This document shows, piece after piece, positions 1-7,494 of a DNA stretch of 56,201 bases (positions within the stretch are counted from its first letter, which is position 1; each line of letters starts with the position of its first letter). Source of the DNA: Flavobacterium panici (GTDB taxonomy: Bacteria > Bacteroidota > Bacteroidia > Flavobacteriales > Flavobacteriaceae); the NCBI RefSeq assembly GCF_903819335.1, contig NZ_CAIJDE010000041.1, forward strand, positions 1-56,201, read 5' to 3'. The translations under genes were made by a program, and so were the position numbers. The notes under the pieces were generated by a model that saw only the letters and a list, made by a program, of their open reading frames with translations, searched no databases and had not been told where the DNA came from.

Positions 1-59
1 AATTCTTCGCTATACTGAGACTGCCATTTTGAAGGTGATGTCCTTGAATATCTTTCCAT
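1..59 (-). CDS. Partial CDS running off the left edge, possible transposase N-terminus
   Basis: Reading leftwards from an ATG at 59, 19 codons stay open to the window edge. They give a Ser/Arg/Lys-rich start (MERYSRTSPSKWQSQYSEE). Just upstream (about 60-96) lies GTGTAAA with a mirrored TTTACAC, followed by a TGTCCTAAAATAGG-like end. That layout resembles the terminus of an insertion sequence placed immediately before its transposase. The fragment is too short for a family call. It could also be the start of an ordinary small gene. Confidence 0.4.
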   Translation of the reverse strand, partial: MERYSRTSPSKWQSQYSEE

Positions 60-98
60 ACTTTTACACTTTTGTGTAAACCTATTTTAGGACAAGAC
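60..98 (-). mobile_element. Possible insertion-sequence end
   Basis: On the minus strand the segment reads TGTCCTAAAATAGG, then TTTACAC-AAAA-GTGTAAA, directly before the ATG of the truncated reading frame at 59. A short inverted repeat next to a transposase-like start is typical of an IS terminus. The other end lies outside the window, so neither terminal repeats nor a target duplication can be checked. Confidence 0.3.
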
Positions 99-177
99 AA
101 TTTGTTTTTGATTTTCTTTGTGTTCACGAGCGGGACGCTCGCGCTAGCGGGGGGCGAAAAACAAACTTGAATTTACC

Positions 178-222
178 AGAAAACTTGCAATAGCGCAAAA
201 GCGCTGTTGTACGAAGTTTTCT
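178..222 (-). terminator. Long interrupted hairpin overlapping the stop of the first gene
   Basis: AGAAAACTT at 178-186 pairs perfectly with AAGTTTTCT at 214-222. Inside it, CAA pairs with TTG, and AGCGC-AAAA-GCGCT forms a second stem, with small bulges between. The last base overlaps the stop codon of the minus-strand gene, so it probably ends that transcript. There is no long T-run after it. The bulged two-stem shape also resembles integron-type or REP-type hairpins. Confidence 0.45.
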
Positions 223-1340
223 TATTGTAATACCAAAGTAACTATCGAACCAATTGCACCGCCAATGATAGCAGCAATCATCGCCATAGTTAATTCAAGA
301 TTTTTTACTCTTCTGCTTTCGAAGAAACTTATTAAATTCGTAACCTGTCCAGTTGGGTAAGCATATTTTTCATTTAATTCCTTATCAATGAATTTTTTAA
401 AAAACGTTTCCTCGAGATTAAAAGTATGATCGTATAAATGTTGGTTTATTTCCGCTTCAAAGATTGAGTTTGCTTCAAAAGTTGTGATTTTTGTGTATAG
501 TTCTGAAATAATTTTAGGCTGTTCAAAAAACCGACTATACATTGCATCAAATCCTCTAAGTTTTTGAAATTTTAAAAGTTGCGATAGATTTTTTTGTATT
601 GAACTCCATGCCCGAATTCCGCGGACGCGTAATTGAATTGAATTGTAAAAAAAACTAAGTTCATCAATAATTGAAAATTCTAATTGCTGAAAAGCTTCAT
701 CGCTATCTTTAAATTCGTCTTCATTATAATAAATAATTAAATCGCCATAACCTCTTTGAAGGACTTCTTCTGTTTGAAATTTTAAATCTTGAGTTTCAAA
801 TTTTTTTGGGCGTATATAACAATCTAAATGAAAAGGAGATGGACCTAAAAATTCAAAACTAATGTAGTCTGAATCTATTGTTTTTAAACATTTTTTTATG
901 TATTCTCTAACTAATATTATGGATTGAGAAGGTTCACAAAACTTAGTTGGATTCAAACATTCAACTATTGTAACTGGGAGATAAAACCCTTCAATGATTC
1001 TAATTCTAAAATCTTCAGTTCCTATTCTGGAATTCTTTTTTTTTCGTTTACTTATTTCTTTTTGAGTTTTGTAGGGAATGTTTAAATGAAACTCAATTTC
1101 CGTTAAAATATCTGCTGGAAAAAATCCTTTTCCGTCATTTATTTTCGGTAGTTTTTTTGTTATATTCTTTTCGTAATGTTTAAAATGTTTGTGTGAATAA
1201 AGTTCAAGATTATTTAACCCAGGAATTTGTGTTAAAACATTTTCCAAGTTTTCAATATATTCTTCACTTGAGAATTTAGAAGGAATTGAAGTCTTAATTC
1301 CAAAATGAAAGCATCCAATTCCAAAATATTTTTCCTTCAT
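222..1340 (-). CDS. Hypothetical protein with C-terminal membrane anchor
   Basis: I do not recognise this family. From the ATG at 1340 the protein has 372 residues. It is soluble-looking, rich in Phe, Ile, Lys and Glu, and ends in one hydrophobic segment (AMIAAIIGGAIGSIVTLVLQ). That predicts a tail-anchored protein with its body in the cytoplasm. A longer frame begins at a TTG at 1451, but that codon overlaps a perfect -7 box (TATATTTG, 1449-1456), so transcription should start downstream of it; I therefore chose the ATG of MKEKYFG. The gene stands alone between a possible IS end and the thr operon and is visibly more AT-rich than thrC, which fits accessory DNA. Function is unknown. Confidence 0.6.
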   Translation of the reverse strand: MKEKYFGIGCFHFGIKTSIPSKFSSEEYIENLENVLTQIPGLNNLELYSHKHFKHYEKNITKKLPKINDGKGFFPADILTEIEFHLNIPYKTQKEISKRKKKNSRIGTEDFRIRIIEGFYLPVTIVECLNPTKFCEPSQSIILVREYIKKCLKTIDSDYISFEFLGPSPFHLDCYIRPKKFETQDLKFQTEEVLQRGYGDLIIYYNEDEFKDSDEAFQQLEFSIIDELSFFYNSIQLRVRGIRAWSSIQKNLSQLLKFQKLRGFDAMYSRFFEQPKIISELYTKITTFEANSIFEAEINQHLYDHTFNLEETFFKKFIDKELNEKYAYPTGQVTNLISFFESRRVKNLELTMAMIAAIIGGAIGSIVTLVLQ

Positions 1341-1448
1341 GGGTAGTAGTTTAAAATTTCGCACAACTTGTTTATAGGCGAAACAAACTTTCTTATGTAC
1401 ACCTAAAATCGGATAGATAAGTGAAAGTTTGTTTCGTTTTCTTACTTT

Positions 1449-1456
1449 CAAATATA
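1449..1456 (-). promoter_or_regulatory. Putative -7 box for the first hypothetical gene
   Basis: The minus strand reads TATATTTG, an exact match to the Bacteroidota -7 consensus TAnnTTTG. No clear TTG lies at the -33 position. It implies a transcription start near 1442 and a leader of about 100 bases before the ATG at 1340. Confidence 0.4.
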
Positions 1457-1558
1457 TGTTTTTTTTCTTACTAGATTTTTAAACTTGATATAGAATAATT
1501 AGCTTTAAAAAATAATTCTAAAGAATACTTTAGACAGTGAAGATTGACTCAAAAAAAC

Positions 1559-1588
1559 AAAACGACTGAAAAAAATCTCAGTCGTTTT
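1559..1588 (-). terminator. Terminator of the thr operon
   Basis: AAAACGACTGA at 1559-1569 is mirrored by TCAGTCGTTTT at 1578-1588. The stem has 11 pairs and the run of T on the minus strand follows. It lies 26 bases past the thrC stop and fits a Rho-independent terminator of thrABC. Confidence 0.8.
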
Positions 1589-1613
1589 AATAATGTATAA
1601 TATATTAATTTGG

Positions 1614-2903
1614 TTACCCCAAGAAACTCTTCAACTCCTCATATGTCCCAATCTTAACACTAACTTTTTCCTCATTAATAACACTCTCAATTTGAGCAGG
1701 AATAGGAAGCGTAATTCCTAAAGCAGGTTCAACAACATCTAAGAATTTAATAGGATGCGCTGTTTCTAAGAAAATACCAATCGCATTAGGGTGTTTTTCT
1801 AGTTCTTTTTTCAAACCTAAATAACCAACAGCGCCGTGCGGTTCTGCGATATAACCATCTGTGTTATAAATTTTCTTTAGAGCTTCAAGAGTTTCTTCAT
1901 CAGTATAACTATAAGAAGAGAAATCTTTTTCGAAAGCTTTTAAGTCATTATTGTACAATTCCTGAATTCTAATAAAGTTACTTGGGTTTCCAACGTCCAT
2001 TGCGTTAGAGATTGTTGCTTTAGAAGGTTTTGGATCGTATTTTCCGTTTTCTAAGAATCTTGGTACCGTGTCGTTTACGTTTGTAGACGCTACAAAATGT
2101 TCAATTGGCAAACCTAATTTCTTAGCCATAATTCCGGCGCAGATATTCCCAAAGTTTCCGCTTGGACAAGAAAAGACTAAAGGTTTGTTTTGGCTTTTCA
2201 ACGCTTTGTAAGCAAAGAAGAAATAAAACATTTGCGGTAACCAGCGCGCAATATTAATAGAGTTTGCAGAAGTCAGGTTTTTATGCGCCAAAGTTTCATC
2301 TAAAAACGCTTTTTTCACCATATCCTGACAATCATCAAAAACACCGTCAACTTCAAGTGCTTTAATGTTTTGCCCTAAAGTAGTCAATTGTTTTTCCTGA
2401 ATATCGCTCACTTTTCCTGACGGATATAATATGACAACATCAACACCGTCAACGCCTAAAAATCCGCTGGCAACCGCTCCGCCCGTATCTCCGGATGTGG
2501 CTACTAAAACAGTGTTTTTAGCGTCTTTTTTATCTTTATTGAAATAGCCCAGACAACGTGACATAAAACGTGCTCCAACGTCTTTAAAAGCCATTGTAGG
2601 GCCGTGAAATAATTCTAACGAATAGATTCCGTTTTCGACTTTCACAACCGGAAAATCAAAAACTAAAGTATCAGCAATGATTTCTTTTAGTTTTTCTGCT
2701 GGTATTTCATCGCCAACAAATTGTTTTATGGCTTCAAAAGCGATTTCTTCATTACTTAAACTTTCGATTTTATCAAAAAATGACGGATCTAAAGGCGTAA
2801 TGTTTTCTGGGAAATATAATCCTTTGTCAGTTGCTAATCCTTGTATAACAGCTTTTTGGAAAGAAACTTTTGGGGCATTATGGTTTAAACTGTAGTATTT
2901 CAT
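1614..2903 (-). CDS. thrC: Threonine synthase
   Basis: This pyridoxal-phosphate enzyme converts O-phospho-L-homoserine to L-threonine, the last step of the pathway, in the cytoplasm. The 429 residues match the usual length. The N-terminal MKYYSLNHNAP region and KGLYFPE are typical of the family. The PLP lysine is K107 in HGPTMAFKD, and the phosphate-binding loop is SGNFGN near residue 247. It is the third gene of thrA-thrB-thrC. A 455-base spacer full of inverted repeats separates it from thrB, which is unusually long for an operon. A terminator follows the stop. Confidence 0.96.
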   Translation of the reverse strand: MKYYSLNHNAPKVSFQKAVIQGLATDKGLYFPENITPLDPSFFDKIESLSNEEIAFEAIKQFVGDEIPAEKLKEIIADTLVFDFPVVKVENGIYSLELFHGPTMAFKDVGARFMSRCLGYFNKDKKDAKNTVLVATSGDTGGAVASGFLGVDGVDVVILYPSGKVSDIQEKQLTTLGQNIKALEVDGVFDDCQDMVKKAFLDETLAHKNLTSANSINIARWLPQMFYFFFAYKALKSQNKPLVFSCPSGNFGNICAGIMAKKLGLPIEHFVASTNVNDTVPRFLENGKYDPKPSKATISNAMDVGNPSNFIRIQELYNNDLKAFEKDFSSYSYTDEETLEALKKIYNTDGYIAEPHGAVGYLGLKKELEKHPNAIGIFLETAHPIKFLDVVEPALGITLPIPAQIESVINEEKVSVKIGTYEELKSFLG

Positions 2904-2907
2904 TTCT

Positions 2908-2940
2908 AAATTTTAGATTTTAGATTTTAGATTTTAGATT
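2908..2940. repeat. Heptamer tandem repeat
   Basis: ATTTTAG is repeated almost perfectly about four and a half times just upstream of thrC. A second low-complexity stretch built from CCAAATT/AAATTCC follows at about 2950-2975. These are simple repeats of the kind seen in other spacers of this window. Confidence 0.8.
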
Positions 2941-3003
2941 GGAGGAAAATTCCAAATTTTAAATTCCAAATTCCAATAGTTTATGTTTTCAATTATAGGT
3001 TAC

Positions 3004-3321
3004 TTTTGTCAGGCTGAGCGAAGTCGAAGCCCCGCAACGTATAGACATAATGTAAATCCTTAACGTTTGTCATTTCGACTGAAAGGAGAAATCTCCGCAA
3101 GTAACTCCGCAACGAGAGTCAAATCTTTGTCGAGCTTCTTGTGGAGATTTCTCCTTTCAGTCGAAATGACAAACTTTATGGCTATGTTTTGTGTCATACG
3201 TTGTCGACAAACTAGTGCGATTTGCTTCGCCTGTTCGCTATCGCTCGGGTCTCGTTCCTAGGAATGACAAACGTTGTGTCATCACTTTGCGTGGGCTTCG
3301 ACTTCGCTCAGCCTGACAAAA
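3004..3321. repeat. Nested inverted repeats filling the thrB-thrC spacer
   Basis: A 29-base arm at 3004-3032 (begins TTTTGTCAGGCTGAGCGAAG) is mirrored perfectly at 3293-3321. Inside it, a 32-base arm at 3065-3096 (begins GTTTGTCATTTCGACTGAAA) is mirrored perfectly at 3143-3174. Between the inner element and the right outer arm is a fragment with GTTCCTAGGAATGACAAAC, related to the inverted repeat at 35924-36025. The arrangement is one REP-type element inserted inside another. The short frames here have no gene-like content. Confidence 0.9.
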
Positions 3322-3358
3322 CTTTGTTTTAATTCTTTTACTTAATACATTTCACATT

Positions 3359-4282
3359 TTACAAAATCCTAACACCATCGGGATTGATTTTCGAAACGTG
3401 AATTTCATATGGTAAATTCATTTTTTCGTAAACGTCGCTCATGGCTTTTGCGATTTGGTCTGCGGTTTCTTTTCCTCTGCTTAAAGCAAAAATCGATGGA
3501 CCTGAACCTGAAATTCCAGAACCTAAAGCACCGTTTTCAAGAGCGGTTTGTTTGATTAAATCAAATCCGGGAATCAAAACGCTTCTTAAAGGCTCAACGA
3601 TTTCGTCATGAAGCGAACGTCCAATCAAATCGTAATCTTTTGTGTAAAGACCCGCTATAAGTCCGCCCACATTTCCCCATTGCATAATCGCACTTTTTAG
3701 GGAAACGGTTTGTTTTAATACCGAACGTGCATCAGAAGTTTTTAATTCAATTTGTGGGTGAACCACCGTTGCGAATAATTCTTCCGGGCTGTCAATTCTG
3801 ATAATATCAAGCGGAGCGTAACTTCTTACCAAAGTAAATCCGCCTAAAAGGGCAGGAGCAACGTTGTCAGCATGTGCGTTTCCGCTGGCTAATTTCTCGC
3901 CCTGCATCGCAAACTGAACCAAATCTTTACGAGAATAAGGTCTTCCTAATAATTCATTAATCCCGAAAACCGCTCCGGCAGAACTTGCAGCACTGCTTCC
4001 AATTCCGCTTCCGGCTTTTATGTTTTTATAAATTTCGATTTCGAATCCAAAATCCAGTTCGTCTAAAGTTTCAAGCATTGCCAAAGCGGCAACTCCAGAA
4101 ACGTTTTTTTCGGTTTCTAAAGGCAAATCGGCACCCATAATTTTAGTGATTCGAACTCCTTTTTGATCGACTTTTCGAACAATCATTTCATCGCCCGCAT
4201 TGTCTAAGCAAAGTCCAAGTACGTCAAATCCGCATGAGAGGTTTGCGATAGTTGCCGGGCAAAATAGTTTTATTTCTTTCAT
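3359..4282 (-). CDS. thrB: Homoserine kinase
   Basis: This GHMP-family kinase phosphorylates L-homoserine with ATP, giving the substrate of ThrC. The ATP-binding loop GSGIGSSAASSAGA lies at about residues 91-104, preceded by the N-terminal CPATIANLSCGFDVLG motif. A C-terminal GSGISGSGPSIFAL segment matches the third GHMP motif. I start at the ATG at 4282 (MKEIKLF), giving 307 residues. The frame opens further up at 4309, but those nine codons (MPSWQNQPE) lie in a dispersed GCCACGAAGGC repeat and are not conserved-looking. It is the second gene of the thr operon, 126 bases after thrA. Confidence 0.95.
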   Translation of the reverse strand: MKEIKLFCPATIANLSCGFDVLGLCLDNAGDEMIVRKVDQKGVRITKIMGADLPLETEKNVSGVAALAMLETLDELDFGFEIEIYKNIKAGSGIGSSAASSAGAVFGINELLGRPYSRKDLVQFAMQGEKLASGNAHADNVAPALLGGFTLVRSYAPLDIIRIDSPEELFATVVHPQIELKTSDARSVLKQTVSLKSAIMQWGNVGGLIAGLYTKDYDLIGRSLHDEIVEPLRSVLIPGFDLIKQTALENGALGSGISGSGPSIFALSRGKETADQIAKAMSDVYEKMNLPYEIHVSKINPDGVRIL

Positions 4283-4296
4283 TTCTGGTTGGTTTT

Positions 4297-4405
4297 GCCA
4301 CGAAGGCATAAAGTCACAAAGTTTATTTTTATAGTTTCTGAGATGCTAAGTTTCTAAGATGCTAAGCATAAAAAAACTTAGAAACTTAGTGTCTTAGTGC
4401 CTTAG
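4297..4405. repeat. Dispersed spacer repeat with 13-base inverted arms
   Basis: CTAAGTTTCTAAG at 4349-4361 is mirrored by CTTAGAAACTTAG at about 4376-4388. Around it are GCCACGAAGGCATAAAGTCAC and CTTAGTGTCTTAGTGCC words. Related TAAG/CTAAG words recur at 29969-30000 and 56060-56090. The element fills the thrA-thrB spacer. Confidence 0.75.
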
Positions 4406-4408
4406 CGG

Positions 4409-6856
4409 CTATACATTCCCAATACGAATAACATCTGCAAAAATTCCTGATGCGGTAACAGCTGCTCCGGCTCCGGCTCCTTTGATCAATAAAGGTTGAT
4501 CTATGTAGCGATCTGTGTAGAACAATACGATATTGTCTTTTCCTTCTAAATTGTAAAAAGGATGATCTTTTGGGATGAATTGCAGACCTACGCTTGCTTT
4601 TCCGTTTTCGAATTGCGCTACGTATTTCAATCTTGAATCTTTGGCCAAAGCTTCGTTGTAAATACCTTCAAAATGAGCAGCGTGTTTGATTAGCGAAGCA
4701 AAAAAGTCTTCGTTGTTTGTTGTTGCTAAACATTCTGCTGGTAAAAACGATTCGTTTGCAATGGCGTCAATATCCATTTCGTAACCGCTTTCGCGAATCA
4801 AAATCAGGATTTTACGCGCCACGTCGATTCCGCTTAAGTCGATTTTCGGATCTGGTTCTGTGAATCCCTGAACTCCGGCTTCTTTTACCACATCGTGGAA
4901 AGAATTGTTTTTATCGAAGTTGTTGAAAATAAAGTTCAAACTTCCAGATAAAACTGCCTGAATTTTATGCACTTTATCGCCAGATGCAATAAGATTTTTT
5001 ACAGTATCTATAATTGGTAATCCCGCACCAACATTTGTTTCAAATAAAAACGGAGCGTTGTACTGGCGAGATAAACTTTTTAGTTTTTTATAATTGTCGT
5101 ATGCAGATGAACAGGCAATTTTGTTACAAGTTACAACGGCAATGCTTTCTTTTAAGAACTTCTCATACATTTCAGAAACGCCTGCATTTGCTGTAATATC
5201 AACAAAAATACTGTTACGTAAATTCAATTCTCTGGCACGTGCGATGAATTCTGTTGGAATGGCTGCTTCAGCTTTGTCTAAAGTCGATTTCCAGTCTTTT
5301 AATGAAATTCCGTCTTCATCAAAAAGCATTTTTCTTGAGTTTGACAAAGCAATTACGCGAACATTAATCTTTAAATTATCTTTTAAAAACTTTCTTTGAT
5401 TGTGAATCTGTTCGATGAATTTTTCTCCCACATTTCCAACTCCCATCACAAATAAATTGAGCTGTTTTGTGTTTTCTTCAAAGAAGTTTTCGTGTAAAGT
5501 ATTCAATGCTTTTTTAACGTCTCTTTCGTTAATTACAGTCGAGATATTTCTTTCAGATGCACCTTGCGCAATCGCACGAATGTTTACGTTGTTTTTTCCT
5601 AAAGTGCTGAACATTCTTCCGCTTAAACCTTGGTGATTTTTCATGTTTTCACCAACCAAAGCAATAATGCAAAGGTCTTTTTCTACATAACAAGGATCGA
5701 TTTTGTTTTGTGCAATTTCGATTTCAAAAGCTCTGTTAATAGCTGCTTCGGCATTATCAGCATCCGAATTTAAAATTCCGATACAAATAGAATGTTCAGA
5801 AGAAGCCTGAGTAATAAAAATTACATTAATTTTTTCCTGAGACAATACTTCAAACAAACGTCTCGAAGAACCTGCAACTCCAATCATTCCGGGACCTTCA
5901 AGTGTTAAAAGCGAAATATTATCGATATGACTAATTCCTTTTACAACCGTGTCTTTAGATTGAACATGATCAGAAATTAAAGTTCCTACAGCTTCTGGCT
6001 CAAAAGTATTTTTGATAAGAATAGGAATGTTTTTTCTTAAAACCGGCTGAATTGTTGGCGGGTACAAAACTTTGGCACCAAAATGCGACAATTCCATCGC
6101 TTCCTGATACGAAATATTCGCAATTGGCTGTGCTTGTTTTACGATTTTTGGGTTTGCTGTAAACATTCCGTTTACATCAGTCCAGATTTCCAGTTGTTCT
6201 GCATCGATTGCTCCGGCAATGATTGCCGCAGTATAATCAGATCCGCCGCGGCCTAAAGTCGAAGTGATTCCGTCTAAAGTCTGTGCAATAAATCCTGGAA
6301 GAATATTGATTTTTGATTCATTCGAAGCAAAATATTCCTGAATCAATTGGTTTGAAATTTCGAAGTTTACGGCTGCTTTTCCAAAATCAGCATTTGTTTT
6401 AATTAACTCGCGGCTGTCTTTGTAAACCGCATCTTTTTCAATTTGCTGAAACGCCTGTGCGATTATATAAGACGAAAGTAATTCTCCAAAACTTAAAATA
6501 GTATCAGCAGTTCTTGGGGATAATTCGCCTAAAAGGAAACAGCCGTCTAATAAAGTTTCTAAGTGGTTTATGATTCTTTTTACGTGACTTAATAAACTGC
6601 TTTGCTCACTTACGGGAATAAGTTCTTTAAGTGTGTCAAGGTGTTTTTTCTCGATTTCGGCAACGATATCTCTAAAGCTTTCGTCGTTTGCGGCTGCTTT
6701 TGCGGCTGCTAATTGCAATAAATCAGTTACTTTACTAAGTGCAGAAACTACAACTACTAATTTATCCTGCTTCGCTTTCTGGTTAACAATTTCGAGAACG
6801 AGTTTTATATTTTGAGCATTGGCAACCGAAGTTCCGCCAAATTTTAATACTTTCAT
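4409..6856 (-). CDS. thrA: Bifunctional aspartate kinase / homoserine dehydrogenase
   Basis: One polypeptide carries the first and third steps from aspartate to homoserine. The N-terminal half (about 1-290) is aspartokinase, opening with MKVLKFGGTSVA and containing TLGRGGSDYTAA. Two ACT-type regulatory segments follow at about 310-460 (for example LEGPGMIGVAG and IALVGENM). The C-terminal homoserine dehydrogenase begins near 470 with LFVMGVGNVGEKFIEQ, a nucleotide-binding loop, and includes ETNVGAGLPIIDTVK. At 815 residues it has the length of the enterobacterial ThrA fusion. It is the first gene of thrABC and lies 184 bases downstream of a Thr-rich leader peptide, so control by charged threonyl-tRNA is likely. 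Confidence 0.97.
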   Translation of the reverse strand: MKVLKFGGTSVANAQNIKLVLEIVNQKAKQDKLVVVVSALSKVTDLLQLAAAKAAANDESFRDIVAEIEKKHLDTLKELIPVSEQSSLLSHVKRIINHLETLLDGCFLLGELSPRTADTILSFGELLSSYIIAQAFQQIEKDAVYKDSRELIKTNADFGKAAVNFEISNQLIQEYFASNESKINILPGFIAQTLDGITSTLGRGGSDYTAAIIAGAIDAEQLEIWTDVNGMFTANPKIVKQAQPIANISYQEAMELSHFGAKVLYPPTIQPVLRKNIPILIKNTFEPEAVGTLISDHVQSKDTVVKGISHIDNISLLTLEGPGMIGVAGSSRRLFEVLSQEKINVIFITQASSEHSICIGILNSDADNAEAAINRAFEIEIAQNKIDPCYVEKDLCIIALVGENMKNHQGLSGRMFSTLGKNNVNIRAIAQGASERNISTVINERDVKKALNTLHENFFEENTKQLNLFVMGVGNVGEKFIEQIHNQRKFLKDNLKINVRVIALSNSRKMLFDEDGISLKDWKSTLDKAEAAIPTEFIARARELNLRNSIFVDITANAGVSEMYEKFLKESIAVVTCNKIACSSAYDNYKKLKSLSRQYNAPFLFETNVGAGLPIIDTVKNLIASGDKVHKIQAVLSGSLNFIFNNFDKNNSFHDVVKEAGVQGFTEPDPKIDLSGIDVARKILILIRESGYEMDIDAIANESFLPAECLATTNNEDFFASLIKHAAHFEGIYNEALAKDSRLKYVAQFENGKASVGLQFIPKDHPFYNLEGKDNIVLFYTDRYIDQPLLIKGAGAGAAVTASGIFADVIRIGNV

Positions 6857-6911
6857 TTTGATATTTTTTAATAAGGTGCAAAGCTTTTAAGTAACAAAGG
6901 TTCAAAGGTTA

Positions 6912-6945
6912 TCAACTGTGAACTGAAACTGAAAACTGTGACTAT
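6912..6945. repeat. ACTGAAACTGAAAACTG-type microrepeat
   Basis: The thrA leader contains tandem variants of CTGAAA and CTGTGA (AACTGTGAACTGAAACTGAA and on). The same words appear at about 30028-30063, 30191-30215 and 30240-30270, so this is a dispersed simple repeat. Confidence 0.6.
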
Positions 6946-6996
6946 TTTTTTTTTTGTAAATGTTTTTTATGTATCCAATGCCTTTCTTCTTTTGCG

Positions 6997-7038
6997 AAAA
7001 AAGTATAGATAATCTGGATTATATGTAAAAATGTATAC
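6997..7038 (-). terminator. Candidate attenuator terminator between leader peptide and thrA
   Basis: On the minus strand GTATA is paired with TATAC around an inner ATAAT-CCAG-ATTAT stem, and six T follow (6997-7002). The helix is AT-rich and interrupted, so it would be weak alone. Its 5' arm overlaps the 3' arm of the small GC hairpin at the leader stop codon, so the two cannot form together. That is the geometry expected for attenuation, but folding has not been computed. Confidence 0.35.
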
Positions 7039-7050
7039 CCCTAAGGGGTA
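7036..7050 (-). promoter_or_regulatory. Small hairpin containing the leader peptide stop codon
   Basis: The minus strand reads TACCCC-TTA-GGGGTA, a perfect six-pair stem with a three-base loop. It covers the last Thr and Pro codons and the TAG stop of the leader peptide. A U-rich stretch (TACATTTTTAC) follows. A ribosome stalled on the final Thr codons would cover its 5' arm. Confidence 0.6.
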
Positions 7051-7142
7051 GTAGTTGTTGTAGTAGAAATTGTTGTAGCAGCAATTGCAACTCCTGTTTG
7101 AGTTGTCATTGTAGATTGATATTTTGTGCTGTTACTTTTCAT
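7041..7142 (-). CDS. Threonine-rich leader peptide of the thr operon
   Basis: From an ATG at 7142 the minus strand encodes 33 residues and a TAG stop. Thirteen residues are threonine: positions 6, 11, 13, 14, 16, 23, 24 and an unbroken run of six at 27-32, followed by Pro. Two isoleucines (20, 25) also occur. The C-terminal part reads AIAATTISTTTTTTP. This matches the known logic of thr leader peptides, where scarce charged tRNA stalls the ribosome and changes downstream RNA folding. A -7 box lies 12 bases upstream and thrA begins 184 bases downstream. A six-pair hairpin (7088-7105, CAACTC/GAGTTG) lies within the peptide, and a second overlaps the stop. Confidence 0.82.
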   Translation of the reverse strand: MKSNSTKYQSTMTTQTGVAIAATTISTTTTTTP

Positions 7143-7153
7143 TTTTGATTTTT

Positions 7154-7161
7154 CAAAAGTA
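7154..7161 (-). promoter_or_regulatory. Putative -7 box for the thr leader and thrABC
   Basis: The minus strand reads TACTTTTG, an exact TAnnTTTG match. The ATG of the leader peptide is only 11 bases past the box, so the transcript would begin about 5-7 bases before the start codon. No clear TTG is seen at -33. Confidence 0.5.
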
Positions 7162-7454
7162 CAGATTTTTATACGAGTTAAAAATTTTGAAAGCCTTTTT
7201 ACGAATATTTTAATAATTTAAATCCTTAGATTTCAATATTGAGCATTTGTTAAAATTAAAGATGTTAAGTTAGCGTTTTAATATATTTCTGATAATTTGA
7301 AACGGAAAAACAGATACTTCCCCGACGATATTTTTACTAAAAAAAGGAGCAAAAGACTGTGATAATCTACATTTTACTATTGTCAAATAAATAAAAGTAA
7401 AGATTGGGCTCTGTCGAAATTTTAATTATTGTGATAAAATGTTGCTTTTTAATA

Positions 7455-7486
7455 TTGATTTGTTGAATTTTGACACCTTAAATTTA
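7455..7486 (+). promoter_or_regulatory. Putative hutH promoter
   Basis: TTG at 7455-7457 is followed after 21 bases by TAAATTTA at 7479-7486, one base off TAnnTTTG. The start codon at 7495 lies only eight bases further. The region 7162-7454, between the divergent thr leader and hutH, holds nothing else I can name. Confidence 0.35.
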
Positions 7487-7494
7487 AAAATGTC

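Noticed and set aside
178..222. Integron attC site
   Set aside because: The bulged two-stem shape is similar, but the R-box cores (RYYYAAC and GTTRRRY) are not present at the right places. Kept only as a hairpin.
3067..3261. Short plus-strand frame between thrB and thrC
   Set aside because: It consists entirely of the inverted repeats, and its residues (SFRLKGEISAS) are read from the repeat arms.
7030..7050. CCCCTAAGGGG as a simple palindromic operator
   Set aside because: It lies within the end of the leader peptide frame and fits better as part of the attenuation structure.
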